DNA of 64,000 bases, taken from positions 2,604,001 through 2,668,000 of the forward strand of contig JAHBZQ010000001.1 of the NCBI GenBank assembly GCA_019635355.1. Direction: 5' to 3'. Below the pieces are notes generated by a model. The model was not told where the DNA came from. It searched no databases and saw nothing but the letters and a program-made list of their open reading frames with translations. A program made the position numbers and the translations under genes. The stretch comes from Rhizobacter sp. GTDB taxonomy: Bacteria; Pseudomonadota; Gammaproteobacteria; Burkholderiales; Burkholderiaceae_C. Below are positions 52,215 through 59,912 of the stretch, one piece after another; position 1 is the stretch's first letter, and each line of letters begins with the position of its first letter.

Positions 52215-53093
52215 ATGCCCCTTACCGCCCTGTACGACGTGGCCGCGCCGGCCAAGATCAACCTCTTCCTGCACGTCACCGGCCGCCGGGCCGACGGCTA
52301 CCACCTGCTTCAGTCGGTCTTCGTGCTGATCGACTGGGCCGACACGCTGCACTTCGAGCGCCGCACCGATGCCCAGATCACCCGGCGCGACCTCACGGCA
52401 GCCCTGCCGGCCGAAGACCTTTGCCTCAAGGCCGCCCGCGCGCTGCAAGCCGCCTCGGGCACGCCCCTCGGCGCCGACATTTCGATCGACAAGCAAGTGC
52501 CCTGGGGCGCCGGCATGGGCGGCGGCAGCTCCGACGCCGCCAGCACGCTGCTCGCGCTCAACCGGCTGTGGGGCCTCGATTGGCCGCTGTCTCGTCTGCT
52601 GGACATCGGCCTGAAACTCGGCGCCGACGTGCCGTTTTTCCTGGGCGGCGACAACGCCTGGGTCGAAGGCATCGGCGAACGGCTCACCCCGCTGGCCCTG
52701 CCCCAGCAGTGGCTGGCCGTGGTCAAACCGGCCGCCAGCATCGAAACCCGCGCGATTTTCACGAGCCCCCTGTTGGCCCGGAATACCGAAGCTGCTATAG
52801 TCGCGGGCTTCCTTGCAAAGGCCGGCATCGATGCCCTGCTGGAAGGCTTCGGTCACAACGACTTGCAGCCGCCCGCCGAGCACCATTGCCCCGAAGTGGC
52901 GCAAGCCGCTTCCCTGCTCAAGTCCCAATTCGGCAACAGCCGCATGACGGGCTCCGGCAGCGCGGTGTTTGCGAGGGCAGGCAAAGACGCCACACCCATG
53001 GCGACGCTTCCGGCGGATCTTTCGCCGGGCTGGGTGGGGCGGATGTGCCGAAGTCTGGAGCAGCATCCCTTGAAGGGCTGGGCTTCGGGCTGA
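52215..53093 (+). CDS. ispE: 4-diphosphocytidyl-2-C-methyl-D-erythritol kinase IspE
   Basis: GHMP kinase of 292 residues of the MEP isoprenoid pathway. It phosphorylates 4-diphosphocytidyl-2-C-methylerythritol at the 2-hydroxyl. 'AAPAKINLFLHVTGRRADGYH' is near the start (Lys and Asn of the active site), the ATP-binding 'VPWGAGMGGGSSDAAS' near 95-110, 'GADVPFFLGG' near 137, and 'SRMTGSGSAVFA' near 245. The ATG at 52215 is in frame; an ATG at 52210 is in another frame. Confidence 0.96.
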   Translation: MPLTALYDVAAPAKINLFLHVTGRRADGYHLLQSVFVLIDWADTLHFERRTDAQITRRDLTAALPAEDLCLKAARALQAASGTPLGADISIDKQVPWGAGMGGGSSDAASTLLALNRLWGLDWPLSRLLDIGLKLGADVPFFLGGDNAWVEGIGERLTPLALPQQWLAVVKPAASIETRAIFTSPLLARNTEAAIVAGFLAKAGIDALLEGFGHNDLQPPAEHHCPEVAQAASLLKSQFGNSRMTGSGSAVFARAGKDATPMATLPADLSPGWVGRMCRSLEQHPLKGWASG

Positions 53094-53107
53094 CAAAGTT
53101 GAAGGTG

Positions 53108-53123
53108 GGCTGCGCAAGCAGCC
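53108..53123 (+). other. Short hairpin between ispE and tRNA-Gln
   Basis: GGCTGC, loop GCAA (a GNRA tetraloop), GCAGCC. It begins 14 bases after the ispE stop and ends nine bases before the tRNA. No T-tract follows. It could be a processing signal that protects the ispE mRNA end when the tRNA is cut out, or a weak terminator. Confidence 0.4.
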
Positions 53124-53132
53124 AGCCGGTGT

Positions 53133-53209
53133 AGGGGAGTCGCCAAGTTGGTTAAGGCATCGGATTTTGATTCCGACATGCGAGGGTTCGAGTCCTTCCT
53201 CCCCTGCCA
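53133..53209 (+). tRNA. tRNA-Gln (TTG anticodon)
   Basis: Complete cloverleaf with encoded CCA (53207-53209): acceptor AGGGGAG / CTCCCCT, D arm GCC-AAGTTGGTTAA-GGC, anticodon loop TTTTGAT with anticodon TTG at 53167-53169, T arm GAGGG-TTCGAGT-CCTTC, discriminator G. It lies between ispE and prs, the common location of tRNA-Gln in beta- and gammaproteobacteria. No duplicated 3' end was seen nearby, so no integrated element uses it here. Confidence 0.97.
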
Positions 53210-53315
53210 AATTTTCTGTGTTTGATTCCCGGTGCCGCGGGCAGGTCAGCAGACCACACCAGGCGGCACGCCGGGGCTGATGTGCAAGGGCGCCGTTCAC
53301 AATGGCGACGACCCA

Positions 53316-54299
53316 ATGAGCCTCGACGGAGGGAACGTGCTTTTCAACACCGTGTTGTTCACCGGGAATGCGAATCCGGCGCTTGCGCAGGAAATCGCCG
53401 GCAACCTCGGCATCGAACTCGGCAAGGCCCGCGTCGGCCGCTTCTCCGACGGCGAAGTCGACGTCGAGATCCAGCAGAACGTCCGCGCACGCGACATCTT
53501 CATCGTCCAACCCACCTGCGCGCCGACGAATGAAAACCTGATGGAGCTGTGCATCATGGTCGACGCGCTCAAGCGCGCTTCGGCCCGGCGCGTGACGGCG
53601 GTGATCCCCTACTTCGGCTACGCCCGCCAAGACCGCCGCCCGCGCTCCACCCGCGTGCCCATCAGCGCCAAGGTCGTGGCCAACATGCTCGAGGCCGTGG
53701 GCGTCGAGCGCCTGTTGACGATGGACCTGCACGCCGACCAGATCCAGGGTTTCTTCAACATCCCCGTCGACAACATCTACGCCTCGCCGGTGCTGCTGTC
53801 TGACGTGCAGAACAAGCGCTACCGCGACCTCGTGGTCGTGTCGCCCGACGTGGGCGGCGTGGTGCGCGCCCGTGCATTGGCCAAGCAGCTCGGCTGCGAG
53901 CTGGCGATCATCGACAAGCGCCGCCCGAAGGCCAACGTGTCGGAAGTGATGCACGTGATCGGCGAGATCGAAGGCCGCAACTGCGTGATCATGGACGACA
54001 TGATCGACACCGCCGGCACGCTCGTGAAGGCGGCCGATGTGCTCAAGGAACGCGGCGCGAAGAACGTCTACGCCTACTGCACGCACGCCGTGTTCTCCGG
54101 GCCCGCCATCGAGCGCATCAAGGCCTCGCAGCTCGACGAGGTCGTGATCACCAACACCATTCCGCTCAGCGCCGACGGGAAGAAGTGCGACAAAGTGCGC
54201 CAGCTGTCGGTGGCCTTCCTGTTCGCCGAGACGATCCGCCGCATCTCTGACGGCGAGTCGGTCACTTCGCTCTTTGCCGAGCAGAACAATAACTTTTAA
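53316..54299 (+). CDS. prs: Ribose-phosphate pyrophosphokinase
   Basis: PRPP synthetase of 327 residues that makes phosphoribosyl pyrophosphate for nucleotide, histidine and tryptophan synthesis. 'FTGNANPALAQEIA' at the start, 'GRFSDGEVDVEI' near 47, the catalytic flexible loop 'YFGYARQDRRPRSTRVPISAK' near 108-128, and the PRPP-binding 'CVIMDDMIDTAGTL' near 226-239 are all intact. The start is uncertain: ATG at 53316 lacks a ribosome site, while GTG at 53337 has GGAGGG four bases upstream and would give 320 residues. Followed by a hairpin and then rplY. Confidence 0.95.
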   Translation: MSLDGGNVLFNTVLFTGNANPALAQEIAGNLGIELGKARVGRFSDGEVDVEIQQNVRARDIFIVQPTCAPTNENLMELCIMVDALKRASARRVTAVIPYFGYARQDRRPRSTRVPISAKVVANMLEAVGVERLLTMDLHADQIQGFFNIPVDNIYASPVLLSDVQNKRYRDLVVVSPDVGGVVRARALAKQLGCELAIIDKRRPKANVSEVMHVIGEIEGRNCVIMDDMIDTAGTLVKAADVLKERGAKNVYAYCTHAVFSGPAIERIKASQLDEVVITNTIPLSADGKKCDKVRQLSVAFLFAETIRRISDGESVTSLFAEQNNNF

Positions 54300-54309
54300 G
54301 AACGAGAGC

Positions 54310-54332
54310 GGGTTCCTGGCGGAACCCTTCTT
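54310..54332 (+). terminator. Hairpin after prs, terminator or attenuator before rplY
   Basis: GGGTTCC, four-base loop TGGC, GGAACCC, then TTCTT. The stem begins 11 bases after the prs stop. The T-tract is short, so read-through into rplY is likely. It sits at the start of the ~100-base leader of rplY. Confidence 0.6.
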
Positions 54333-54401
54333 AGCCGCGGGCTTCGTCCCGTCTACCCCGAGGAGCCTGGTCGCGGGCCCTCATCCATCATTGGAGTCAC
54401 T

Positions 54402-55043
54402 ATGAAATTCGTCGCTTTCGAGCGCACCAAGCAGGGGACCGGAGCGAGCCGCCGCCTGCGCAACGCCGACAAGGTGCCCGGCATCGTTTACGGGGCCGGC
54501 ACGCCCACGATGATCGAACTCGATCACAACGCCCTCTTCCATGCGCTGAAGAAGGAAGCCTTCCACTCGACCATCCTCGAGATGGAACTCGCCGGCAAGA
54601 CCTCGCAAGTGCTGCTGCGCGACTACCAGCTGCACCCCTTCCGCCAGATCGTGCTGCACGTCGACTTCCAGCGTGTCGACGCCACCACCAAGATCACCAA
54701 GAAGATCCCGCTGCACTTCGTGAACGAGGAAAACTCGCCGGCCGTGAAGACCGACAAGTGCCTGGTCAACCACGTCGTGACCGAACTGCGCATCCAGTGC
54801 CTGGCCTCGGCCCTGCCTGAGTACATCACCATCGACCTGGGCGAGCTGACCAAGGGCCAGTCGCTGCACGTGAGCGACCTGAAGCTGCCCGCCGGCATCA
54901 CCGTCGTGACGCAAGGCAAGCCGAACCCCGTGATCGTGTCGACCTCGGTCGTGGCTGAGGAAGAAGAGGCGGCACCGGTCGTGGCCGTCGCCGCTGCTCC
55001 GGCTCCGAAGGCGAAGAAGAGCGAGAAGCAGAACAAGAAGTGA
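54402..55043 (+). CDS. rplY: 50S ribosomal protein L25 / general stress protein Ctc
   Basis: Long-form L25 (Ctc/TL5) of 213 residues that binds 5S rRNA. The N-terminal L25 domain ('AFERTKQGTGASRRLRNADKVPGIVYG...') is followed by the C-terminal beta domain ('LRIQCLASALPEYITIDLGELTKGQSLHVSDL'). An Ala/Lys-rich tail ('APAPKAKKSEKQNKK') ends the protein. It is preceded by GGAG before the ATG at 54402. The order prs-rplY-pth is conserved in many betaproteobacteria. A strong terminator follows. Confidence 0.96.
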   Translation: MKFVAFERTKQGTGASRRLRNADKVPGIVYGAGTPTMIELDHNALFHALKKEAFHSTILEMELAGKTSQVLLRDYQLHPFRQIVLHVDFQRVDATTKITKKIPLHFVNEENSPAVKTDKCLVNHVVTELRIQCLASALPEYITIDLGELTKGQSLHVSDLKLPAGITVVTQGKPNPVIVSTSVVAEEEEAAPVVAVAAAPAPKAKKSEKQNKK

Positions 55044-55066
55044 TGCCTTCCCTGAAGGCATGAACA

Positions 55067-55091
55067 AGCCCCGCCATGCGGGGCTTTTTTT
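55067..55091 (+). terminator. Rho-independent terminator after rplY
   Basis: Stem AGCCCCGC / GCGGGGCT with a three-base loop (CAT) is followed directly by a run of T residues (55085-55091). It is the clearest intrinsic terminator in the window and separates rplY from pth. Confidence 0.9.
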
Positions 55092-55163
55092 CGCCCCTCC
55101 TTTTGGACGACAGCCTCATGCGGGATCGCGTCCTCTGGCCCGCTCTGGATAATCCGCCTGATC

Positions 55164-55796
55164 ATGATTCGACTGCTGGTAGGCCTGGGCAACCCGGGCA
55201 CGGAATACGAAGCCACGAACCACAACGCCGGGTTCTGGTGGATCGACGCGGTGGCGCGCGAGCTGAAGGCTTCGCTGCAGCCCGACCGCAGCTACTTCGG
55301 CCTCGTCGCGCGCGTGAACCGGCCCGGCGACCAAGGCCCGCTGTGGCTGCTGGAGCCTCAGACCTACATGAACCTGTCGGGCAAATCGGTCGCGGCGCTG
55401 GCCCGCTTCTTCAAGATCACGCCCGACGAGATCCTGGTGGCGCACGACGAGCTCGACCTGCAGCCCGGCCAGATGAAGTTCAAGCGGGGCGGCGGCCACG
55501 CCGGCCACAACGGGCTGCGCGACATCCACGCGCAACTGGGCTCCTCCGACTACTGGCGGCTGCGCCTGGGCATCGGCCACCCGGGCGTGAAGGCCGAGGT
55601 GGTGGACTACGTGCTGCGCAAGCCCAAGCCCGAAGCACGCGACGCCATCCACGACTGCATCGCCAAGACGCTACCGGCACTCGACCTGATCCTGGCCGGC
55701 GAGATGGAACGCGCCACGATGAAGATCAACGCCAAGCCGCCAAGGCCCAAGCCGCCGCGCCCTGAAGGCTTGCCACCTGCCACGTCCAAACCGTGA
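55164..55796 (+). CDS. pth: Peptidyl-tRNA hydrolase
   Basis: Pth of 210 residues that releases peptides from prematurely dissociated peptidyl-tRNA. 'LVGLGNPGTEYEATNHNAGFWWID' near the start carries the catalytic His (about residue 21). 'LLEPQTYMNLSGKSV', 'LVAHDELDLQPGQMKFKRGGGHAGHNGLRDI' (catalytic Asp) and 'RLRLGIGHPG' follow. The C-terminus is extended by a basic Pro-rich tail. Its stop overlaps the GTG start of the next gene. Confidence 0.96.
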   Translation: MIRLLVGLGNPGTEYEATNHNAGFWWIDAVARELKASLQPDRSYFGLVARVNRPGDQGPLWLLEPQTYMNLSGKSVAALARFFKITPDEILVAHDELDLQPGQMKFKRGGGHAGHNGLRDIHAQLGSSDYWRLRLGIGHPGVKAEVVDYVLRKPKPEARDAIHDCIAKTLPALDLILAGEMERATMKINAKPPRPKPPRPEGLPPATSKP

Positions 55797-56188
55797 GAAC
55801 CCTTCTGCTGTTCCTCGCCGCGTTCATCGGCAGCGCTGTCCAGGCACAGACGGTCTACCGCTGCGGGCCGGACGGCAGGAGCTACTCGCAGACACCTTGT
55901 GCGCTGGGTCGCACCGTCGAGGTGAACGACGAACGCAGCGCACAGCAACGCCGGGACGCGATCGAGGTGGCCGAGCGTGACCGGGCGCTCGCCGATTCGC
56001 TTCAACAGGACCGCCTCGCGCGCGAATCTCAGCCCCGCGCCAGCGCCGGCCTGATCGACGGCCGCATCGGCCGTGCCCGCGTGGCGCAGGCCGAGCCGGT
56101 GAAGAAGAACATGAAGACGAAGAAGCGGTCGCCCAAGACGCCGCAGCACGCCGACCGCTACAAGGCGGTCTCAGCGCCTCGCTCTTAG
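55793..56188 (+). CDS. Exported DUF4124-domain protein
   Basis: Protein of 131 residues: signal peptide (GTG start, MRTLLLFLAAFIGSAVQA) followed by the DUF4124 pattern 'QTVYRCGPDGRSYSQTPC', with two Cys in a short beta hairpin. A charged helical region and a Lys-rich C-terminus follow. DUF4124 proteins are small periplasmic proteins common in beta- and gammaproteobacteria with no known function. Coupled to pth by a four-base overlap. Converges with the ferredoxin gene (four-base overlap). Confidence 0.8.
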   Translation: MRTLLLFLAAFIGSAVQAQTVYRCGPDGRSYSQTPCALGRTVEVNDERSAQQRRDAIEVAERDRALADSLQQDRLARESQPRASAGLIDGRIGRARVAQAEPVKKNMKTKKRSPKTPQHADRYKAVSAPRS

Positions 56189-56442
56189 GACGTGCTGGCC
56201 GCCTGCAGCCGGCGGTACTTGTCCCACAGCGACTCCTTCGACTCGATGTGCGCCGGGTCCACCGGAATGCAAGCCACCGGGCACACCTGCACGCACTGCG
56301 GCTCGTCGAAGTGGCCTACGCACTCGGTGCAACGCTTGGGGTCGATCTGGTAGATCACCGGGCCCATCGAGATGGCCTGGTTCGGGCACTCGGGCTCGCA
56401 CACGTCGCAGTTGATGCAATCGTCGGTGATGAGGAGCGCCAT
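56185..56442 (-). CDS. YfhL-type [4Fe-4S] dicluster ferredoxin
   Basis: Ferredoxin of 85 residues with two cluster motifs. The first is Cys-x2-Cys-x3-Cys... in 'DDCINCDVCEPECPNQAI' near residues 8-25. The second is 'CTECVGHFDEPQCVQVCPV' near 37-55, which contains the longer insertion between Cys residues typical of the YfhL/Alvin (Allochromatium) family. It transfers electrons at low potential; the partner is unknown. It is downstream of coaD and rsmD on the same strand, a conserved neighbourhood. Confidence 0.93.
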   Translation of the reverse strand: MALLITDDCINCDVCEPECPNQAISMGPVIYQIDPKRCTECVGHFDEPQCVQVCPVACIPVDPAHIESKESLWDKYRRLQAASTS

Positions 56443-56471
56443 GGCGGGTACTGCTTTGGAACGGTCGGAAC

Positions 56472-56972
56472 TCAGGCCTTGGCACTGACACGCGCTTTGA
56501 GCCGCTTGAGCACCGAGGGTGACACGAACTTGGAGACATCACCCTTCAAGGTGGCAATCTCGCGCACGAAGGTGCCCGACACGAACTGGAACTGATCGCT
56601 CGGCGTCAGGAACACGGTTTCGACCTTGGGCATCAGGTGCCGGTTCATGCCGGCCATCTGGAACTCGTATTCGAAGTCGCTCACCGCACGCAGGCCGCGC
56701 ACTACGACCTTGCCACCGTGGTGGGTGACGAAGTCGCTCAAGAGGCCATCGAAGGCGATCACCTCGACGTTTGGGTACTTCGCCGCCAATTCGGTGGCGA
56801 TCTCCAGGCGCTCGTCGAGCGAGAACATCGTCTTCTTGTGGTGGCCGGCCGCCACTGCGAGGATCAGCCGCTCGAAGAGCGTGCTCGCCCGGTGCATCAG
56901 GTCTTCGTGGCCCAGGGTCATCGGGTCGAAGGTCCCGGGGTAGACGGCGGTGAGGCGGGTGGCAGACGTCAA
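56472..56972 (-). CDS. coaD: Pantetheine-phosphate adenylyltransferase
   Basis: CoaD of 166 residues catalysing the penultimate step of coenzyme A synthesis (adenylylation of 4'-phosphopantetheine). The nucleotidyltransferase motif 'YPGTFDPMTLGHEDLMHRA' near residue 10 carries the T/HxGH-type site (here 'TLGH'). 'VVRGLRAVSDFEYEFQMAGMNR' near 90 and 'FVSGTFVREIATLKGDVSKFV' near 130 are typical. Usual length. Located 45 bases downstream of rsmD. Confidence 0.96.
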   Translation of the reverse strand: MTSATRLTAVYPGTFDPMTLGHEDLMHRASTLFERLILAVAAGHHKKTMFSLDERLEIATELAAKYPNVEVIAFDGLLSDFVTHHGGKVVVRGLRAVSDFEYEFQMAGMNRHLMPKVETVFLTPSDQFQFVSGTFVREIATLKGDVSKFVSPSVLKRLKARVSAKA

Positions 56973-57017
56973 GGCGCTTCCTTCCGTGGCGTGCGTTTTC
57001 GCGAGGGTCCGGGCAGT

Positions 57018-57680
57018 TTAGCCGGGCACCCCGCGTTGTATCAGGTGGTAATGCACGGCGCCGGCCTTGCCGTAGCGGTGCAGGCGCAAGCCGGGGCCGA
57101 GCGACGCGTCATCGAAGGCACGATCGGCCTCGAGGTAGATGAAGCCATCGGGCACCACCACGCGGGCAGCCGCTTTCAGGGCCGGCTCGAAGACGTTCGC
57201 GTCGAAGGGCGGGTCGATGAAGACGAGCTCGAAGCTGTCGGGCGCGCAGCGGGCCATCCAGGCCAACGCGTCGGCGGCTTCGATGCGCACCGTCTCGGCC
57301 TTCAGCCGCTGCTGCACGGCGCGCAGCCCCTGCGCCAGGCGGGCATCGCGCTCGACCAGCACCACCGCATCGGCACCACGCGAGGCCGCCTCGAAGCCGA
57401 GGGCGCCGCTGCCGGCATAGGCGTCGAGGCAGCGCCAGCCTTCGAGGTCCTGGCCCAGCCAGTTGAAGAGTGTTTCGCGAACCCGGTCGGGCGTGGGGCG
57501 CAGTCCCGGCGCATCGGCGACCGGCAGCTTGGTCCGCTTCCACTGCCCGCCAATGATCCGCACCTCGTGAGGTGCGGATGACGACACCCCCCGCACGGCA
57601 CGCCGTGCGGGGCCCTCCGAGAGGGCCGGGCCTTGCTTGGGGCGGCCCGGCGCAGCGGCTCGTGGCCTCGCCGGCTTCAC
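57018..57680 (-). CDS. rsmD: 16S rRNA (guanine(966)-N(2))-methyltransferase RsmD
   Basis: RsmD of about 220 residues. The core begins at 'HEVRIIGGQWKRTKLPV' near residue 38. 'RPTPDRVRETLFNWL' follows, then the SAM-binding 'CLDAYAGSGALGFEAASRGA' near 73-92 and the catalytic 'LVFIDPPFD' (DPPF) near 140. The GTG start at 57680 overlaps the hisF stop (GTGA). This adds an Ala/Pro/Arg-rich N-terminal stretch of ~37 residues that is encoded across three consecutive hairpins (57556-57627). A start nearer the core is possible, so the true N-terminus is uncertain. Confidence 0.9.
   Translation of the reverse strand: MKPARPRAAAPGRPKQGPALSEGPARRAVRGVSSSAPHEVRIIGGQWKRTKLPVADAPGLRPTPDRVRETLFNWLGQDLEGWRCLDAYAGSGALGFEAASRGADAVVLVERDARLAQGLRAVQQRLKAETVRIEAADALAWMARCAPDSFELVFIDPPFDANVFEPALKAAARVVVPDGFIYLEADRAFDDASLGPGLRLHRYGKAGAVHYHLIQRGVPG
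57556..57627. repeat. Three consecutive near-perfect hairpins at the hisF/rsmD junction
   Basis: Hairpin 1 (57556-57579): ATCCGCACCTC and its exact complement, two-base loop. Hairpin 2 (57589-57612): CCCCGCACGGC and its exact complement, two-base loop. Hairpin 3 (57611-57627): GGCCCTC / GAGGGCC, three-base loop. All fall in the first ~43 codons of the annotated rsmD frame, ahead of or just entering its conserved core. No T-tract is present on either strand. Confidence 0.75.
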
Positions 57681-58438
57681 AGGCGAACGGGAATCCCGCG
57701 CTGCGCCATCAGCGCCTTCGCCTCGCCGACCGTGTGGTGGCCGTAGTGGAAGATGCTCGCGGCCAGCACCGCATCGGCGTGGCCCTGCTGGATGCCTTCC
57801 ACCAGGTGCTCGAGGTTGCCGACACCGCCCGAGGCGATCACCGGCACCTCGACCGCATCGCTCACCGCGCGGGTCAGCGGCAGGTTGAAGCCGATCTTGG
57901 TGCCGTCGCGGTCCATGCTCGTGAGCAGGATCTCGCCAGCCCCATGCTCGACCATCTTCTTCGCCCACTCGACGGCGTCGAGGCCGGTGTTCTTTCGCCC
58001 GCCGTGGGTATAGACGTCCCAGCCGGAGCCATCTTCACGGCCCTTGGCGTCGATGGCGACCACGATGCACTGCGCACCGTACTTGTCGGACGCATCCCGG
58101 ATCACCTGCGGGTTGGCCACCGCAGCGGAGTTGAAGCTCACCTTGTCGGCCCCGGCGTTGAGCAGGCGCCGCACGTCGTCGACGGTGCGCACGCCTCCGC
58201 CGACCGTGAGCGGAATGAAGACCTGGGAGGCCACCGCCTCGATCATGTGCAGGATCAGGTCGCGGTCGTCGCTGGTGGCGGTGATGTCGAGGAAGGTGAG
58301 TTCGTCGGCGCCCTGCTCGTTGTAGCGGGCGGCGATCTCGACCGGGTCACCGGCATCTCGCAGCTCGACGAAATTGACGCCCTTGACGACCCGCCCGCCG
58401 GTGACGTCGAGGCAGGGGATGATGCGTTTGGCCAGCAT
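57677..58438 (-). CDS. hisF: Imidazole glycerol phosphate synthase cyclase subunit HisF
   Basis: HisF of 253 residues, the TIM-barrel half of IGP synthase. It uses ammonia from HisH to form IGP and AICAR. 'LAKRIIPCLDVTGGRVVKG' at the start carries the catalytic Asp (about residue 11), and 'ILLTSMDRDGT' near 125-135 the second Asp. 'VIASGGVGNLEHL' near 200 is the phosphate site. Starts overlapping the hisA stop (TGATG). Instead of hisI or hisE, rsmD follows with a four-base overlap. Confidence 0.97.
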   Translation of the reverse strand: MLAKRIIPCLDVTGGRVVKGVNFVELRDAGDPVEIAARYNEQGADELTFLDITATSDDRDLILHMIEAVASQVFIPLTVGGGVRTVDDVRRLLNAGADKVSFNSAAVANPQVIRDASDKYGAQCIVVAIDAKGREDGSGWDVYTHGGRKNTGLDAVEWAKKMVEHGAGEILLTSMDRDGTKIGFNLPLTRAVSDAVEVPVIASGGVGNLEHLVEGIQQGHADAVLAASIFHYGHHTVGEAKALMAQRGIPVRL

Positions 58439-59184
58439 CAGGCTTCGCCGTTCAACTCGTCGGCGCGCTTCTGGGCCGCGGCGAAATCGAGTGCACCGGT
58501 ATAGATGGCACGGCCGCAGATCACGCCTTCGACGCCTTCGCCTTCCACGGCACAGAGCTTCTCGATGTCGGCGATGTTCGACAGGCCACCGGAGGCAATG
58601 ACGGGAATCGACAAGGCCTGCGCCAGCTTCACCGTCGCATCGATGTTGATGCCCGAGAGCATGCCGTCGCGACCGATGTCGGTGTAGATCACGCCTTCGA
58701 CGCCGTAGTCCTCGAACTTCTTCGCGAGGTCGATCACTTCGTGGCCGGTGAGCTTGCTCCAGCCGTCGGTGGCGACCTTGCCGTCTTTCGCGTCGAGGCC
58801 CACGATGATGTGGCCGCCAAAGGCGCTGCAGGCGTCCTTCAGGAAGCCGGGGCTCTTGACCGCGGCGGTGCCGATGATGATGAAGCTCAGGCCATCGTCG
58901 AGGTAGCGCTCGATGGTGTCGAGGTCACGGATGCCACCGCCCAACTGCACCGGAATCTCATCGCCGACCTCGGCCAGGATGGCCTTGATCGCCGGCTCGT
59001 TGACCGGCTTGCCGGCAAACGCCCCGTTGAGGTCGACGAGATGAAGCCGCCGCGCACCGGCGTCGACCCACCGCCGCGCCATCGCAGCCGGGTCTTCGCC
59101 GAAGGTGGTGGACTCGGCCATGTCGCCCTGTTTCAGGCGCACACATTGGCCATCTTTCAGGTCAATCGCAGGTATCAGCAACAT
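58438..59184 (-). CDS. hisA: Phosphoribosylformimino-5-aminoimidazole carboxamide ribotide isomerase HisA
   Basis: HisA of 248 residues, the Amadori-type isomerase converting ProFAR to PRFAR. 'LLIPAIDLKDGQCVRLKQGDM' at the start carries the catalytic Asp (about residue 8). 'PVQLGGGIRDLDTIERYL' near 75 and 'VIYTDIGRDGMLSGINI' near 127 (second Asp) follow, with 'PVIASGGLSNIADI' near 172. It lies 78 bases after hisH and overlaps hisF. Confidence 0.97.
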   Translation of the reverse strand: MLLIPAIDLKDGQCVRLKQGDMAESTTFGEDPAAMARRWVDAGARRLHLVDLNGAFAGKPVNEPAIKAILAEVGDEIPVQLGGGIRDLDTIERYLDDGLSFIIIGTAAVKSPGFLKDACSAFGGHIIVGLDAKDGKVATDGWSKLTGHEVIDLAKKFEDYGVEGVIYTDIGRDGMLSGINIDATVKLAQALSIPVIASGGLSNIADIEKLCAVEGEGVEGVICGRAIYTGALDFAAAQKRADELNGEA

Positions 59185-59262
59185 GGCCGAAGGCAGTGGT
59201 GGTGGAGGAAGGGGAGGAGGGGTGCCCGAGGGGTGTATCGCAGATGACGCTTCAGCAGCGGA

Positions 59263-59910
59263 TCAGGGGTTCCAGTGAAGGAAGTTGCGGTACAGCGCGA
59301 GACCGTGCTCTGCGCTTTTCTCAGGGTGGAACTGGGTGGCGAAAATATTATCGCGTGCCACGGCGCTGGTAAAGCGCAGCCCGTAGTCGGTTTCGCCAAC
59401 GCTGTGGCGCGGGTCCGACGGGCGGGCGTAGTAGCTGTGCAGGAAGTAGAAGTACGCCCGGTCGGGCACGCCGGCCCACATCGGGTGCGGCTGGGCCTGG
59501 ATGACCTCGTTCCAGCCCATCTGCGGCACCTTGTAGCGGCTGCCATCGGGCTGGAGTTCGCCCTTGAGCTGGAAGCGGAGCACCTCGCCGGCGATCAGGC
59601 CGAGCCCGTCGCAGGGTCCCTCTTCACTGCGGTCGAGCAGCATCTGCATGCCCACGCACACGCCCATGAGCGGCTTGCCGGCGGCAGCTTCCATCACCGC
59701 TTCGGTGAGGCCGGCGTCGTGCAGGCCGCGCATGCAATCGTGGATGGCGCCCTGGCCCGGCAGGACGACGCGCTCGGCCGCACGCACATCCTCGGCACGG
59801 GCGCTCACCAGCACGTCGAAACCGGTGTCGCGTGCGACGTGGATCACCGCCTGCGACACCGAGCGCAGGTTGCCGCTGCCGTGGTCGACCACGACGACTG
59901 TTCTGGCCAT
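59263..59910 (-). CDS. hisH: Imidazole glycerol phosphate synthase glutaminase subunit HisH
   Basis: Glutamine amidotransferase of 215 residues that feeds ammonia to HisF. The nucleophile Cys is in 'LMGVCVGMQMLLDRSEEG' near residue 82, and the His and Glu of the triad in 'IFATQFHPEKSAEHG' near 192-198. The oxyanion region 'LPGQGAIHDCM' is present. ATG at 59910 is chosen as it gives the family N-terminus MARTVVVVDHGSGNLRSV; the frame is open further upstream into hisB. Two bases separate it from hisB. Confidence 0.96.
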   Translation of the reverse strand: MARTVVVVDHGSGNLRSVSQAVIHVARDTGFDVLVSARAEDVRAAERVVLPGQGAIHDCMRGLHDAGLTEAVMEAAAGKPLMGVCVGMQMLLDRSEEGPCDGLGLIAGEVLRFQLKGELQPDGSRYKVPQMGWNEVIQAQPHPMWAGVPDRAYFYFLHSYYARPSDPRHSVGETDYGLRFTSAVARDNIFATQFHPEKSAEHGLALYRNFLHWNP

Positions 59911-59912
59911 GA

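Noticed and set aside
53133..53315. tRNA-Gln as an integration site for a mobile element
   Set aside because: No integrase gene and no repeat of the tRNA 3' end nearby; the flanking ispE and prs are in their normal order.
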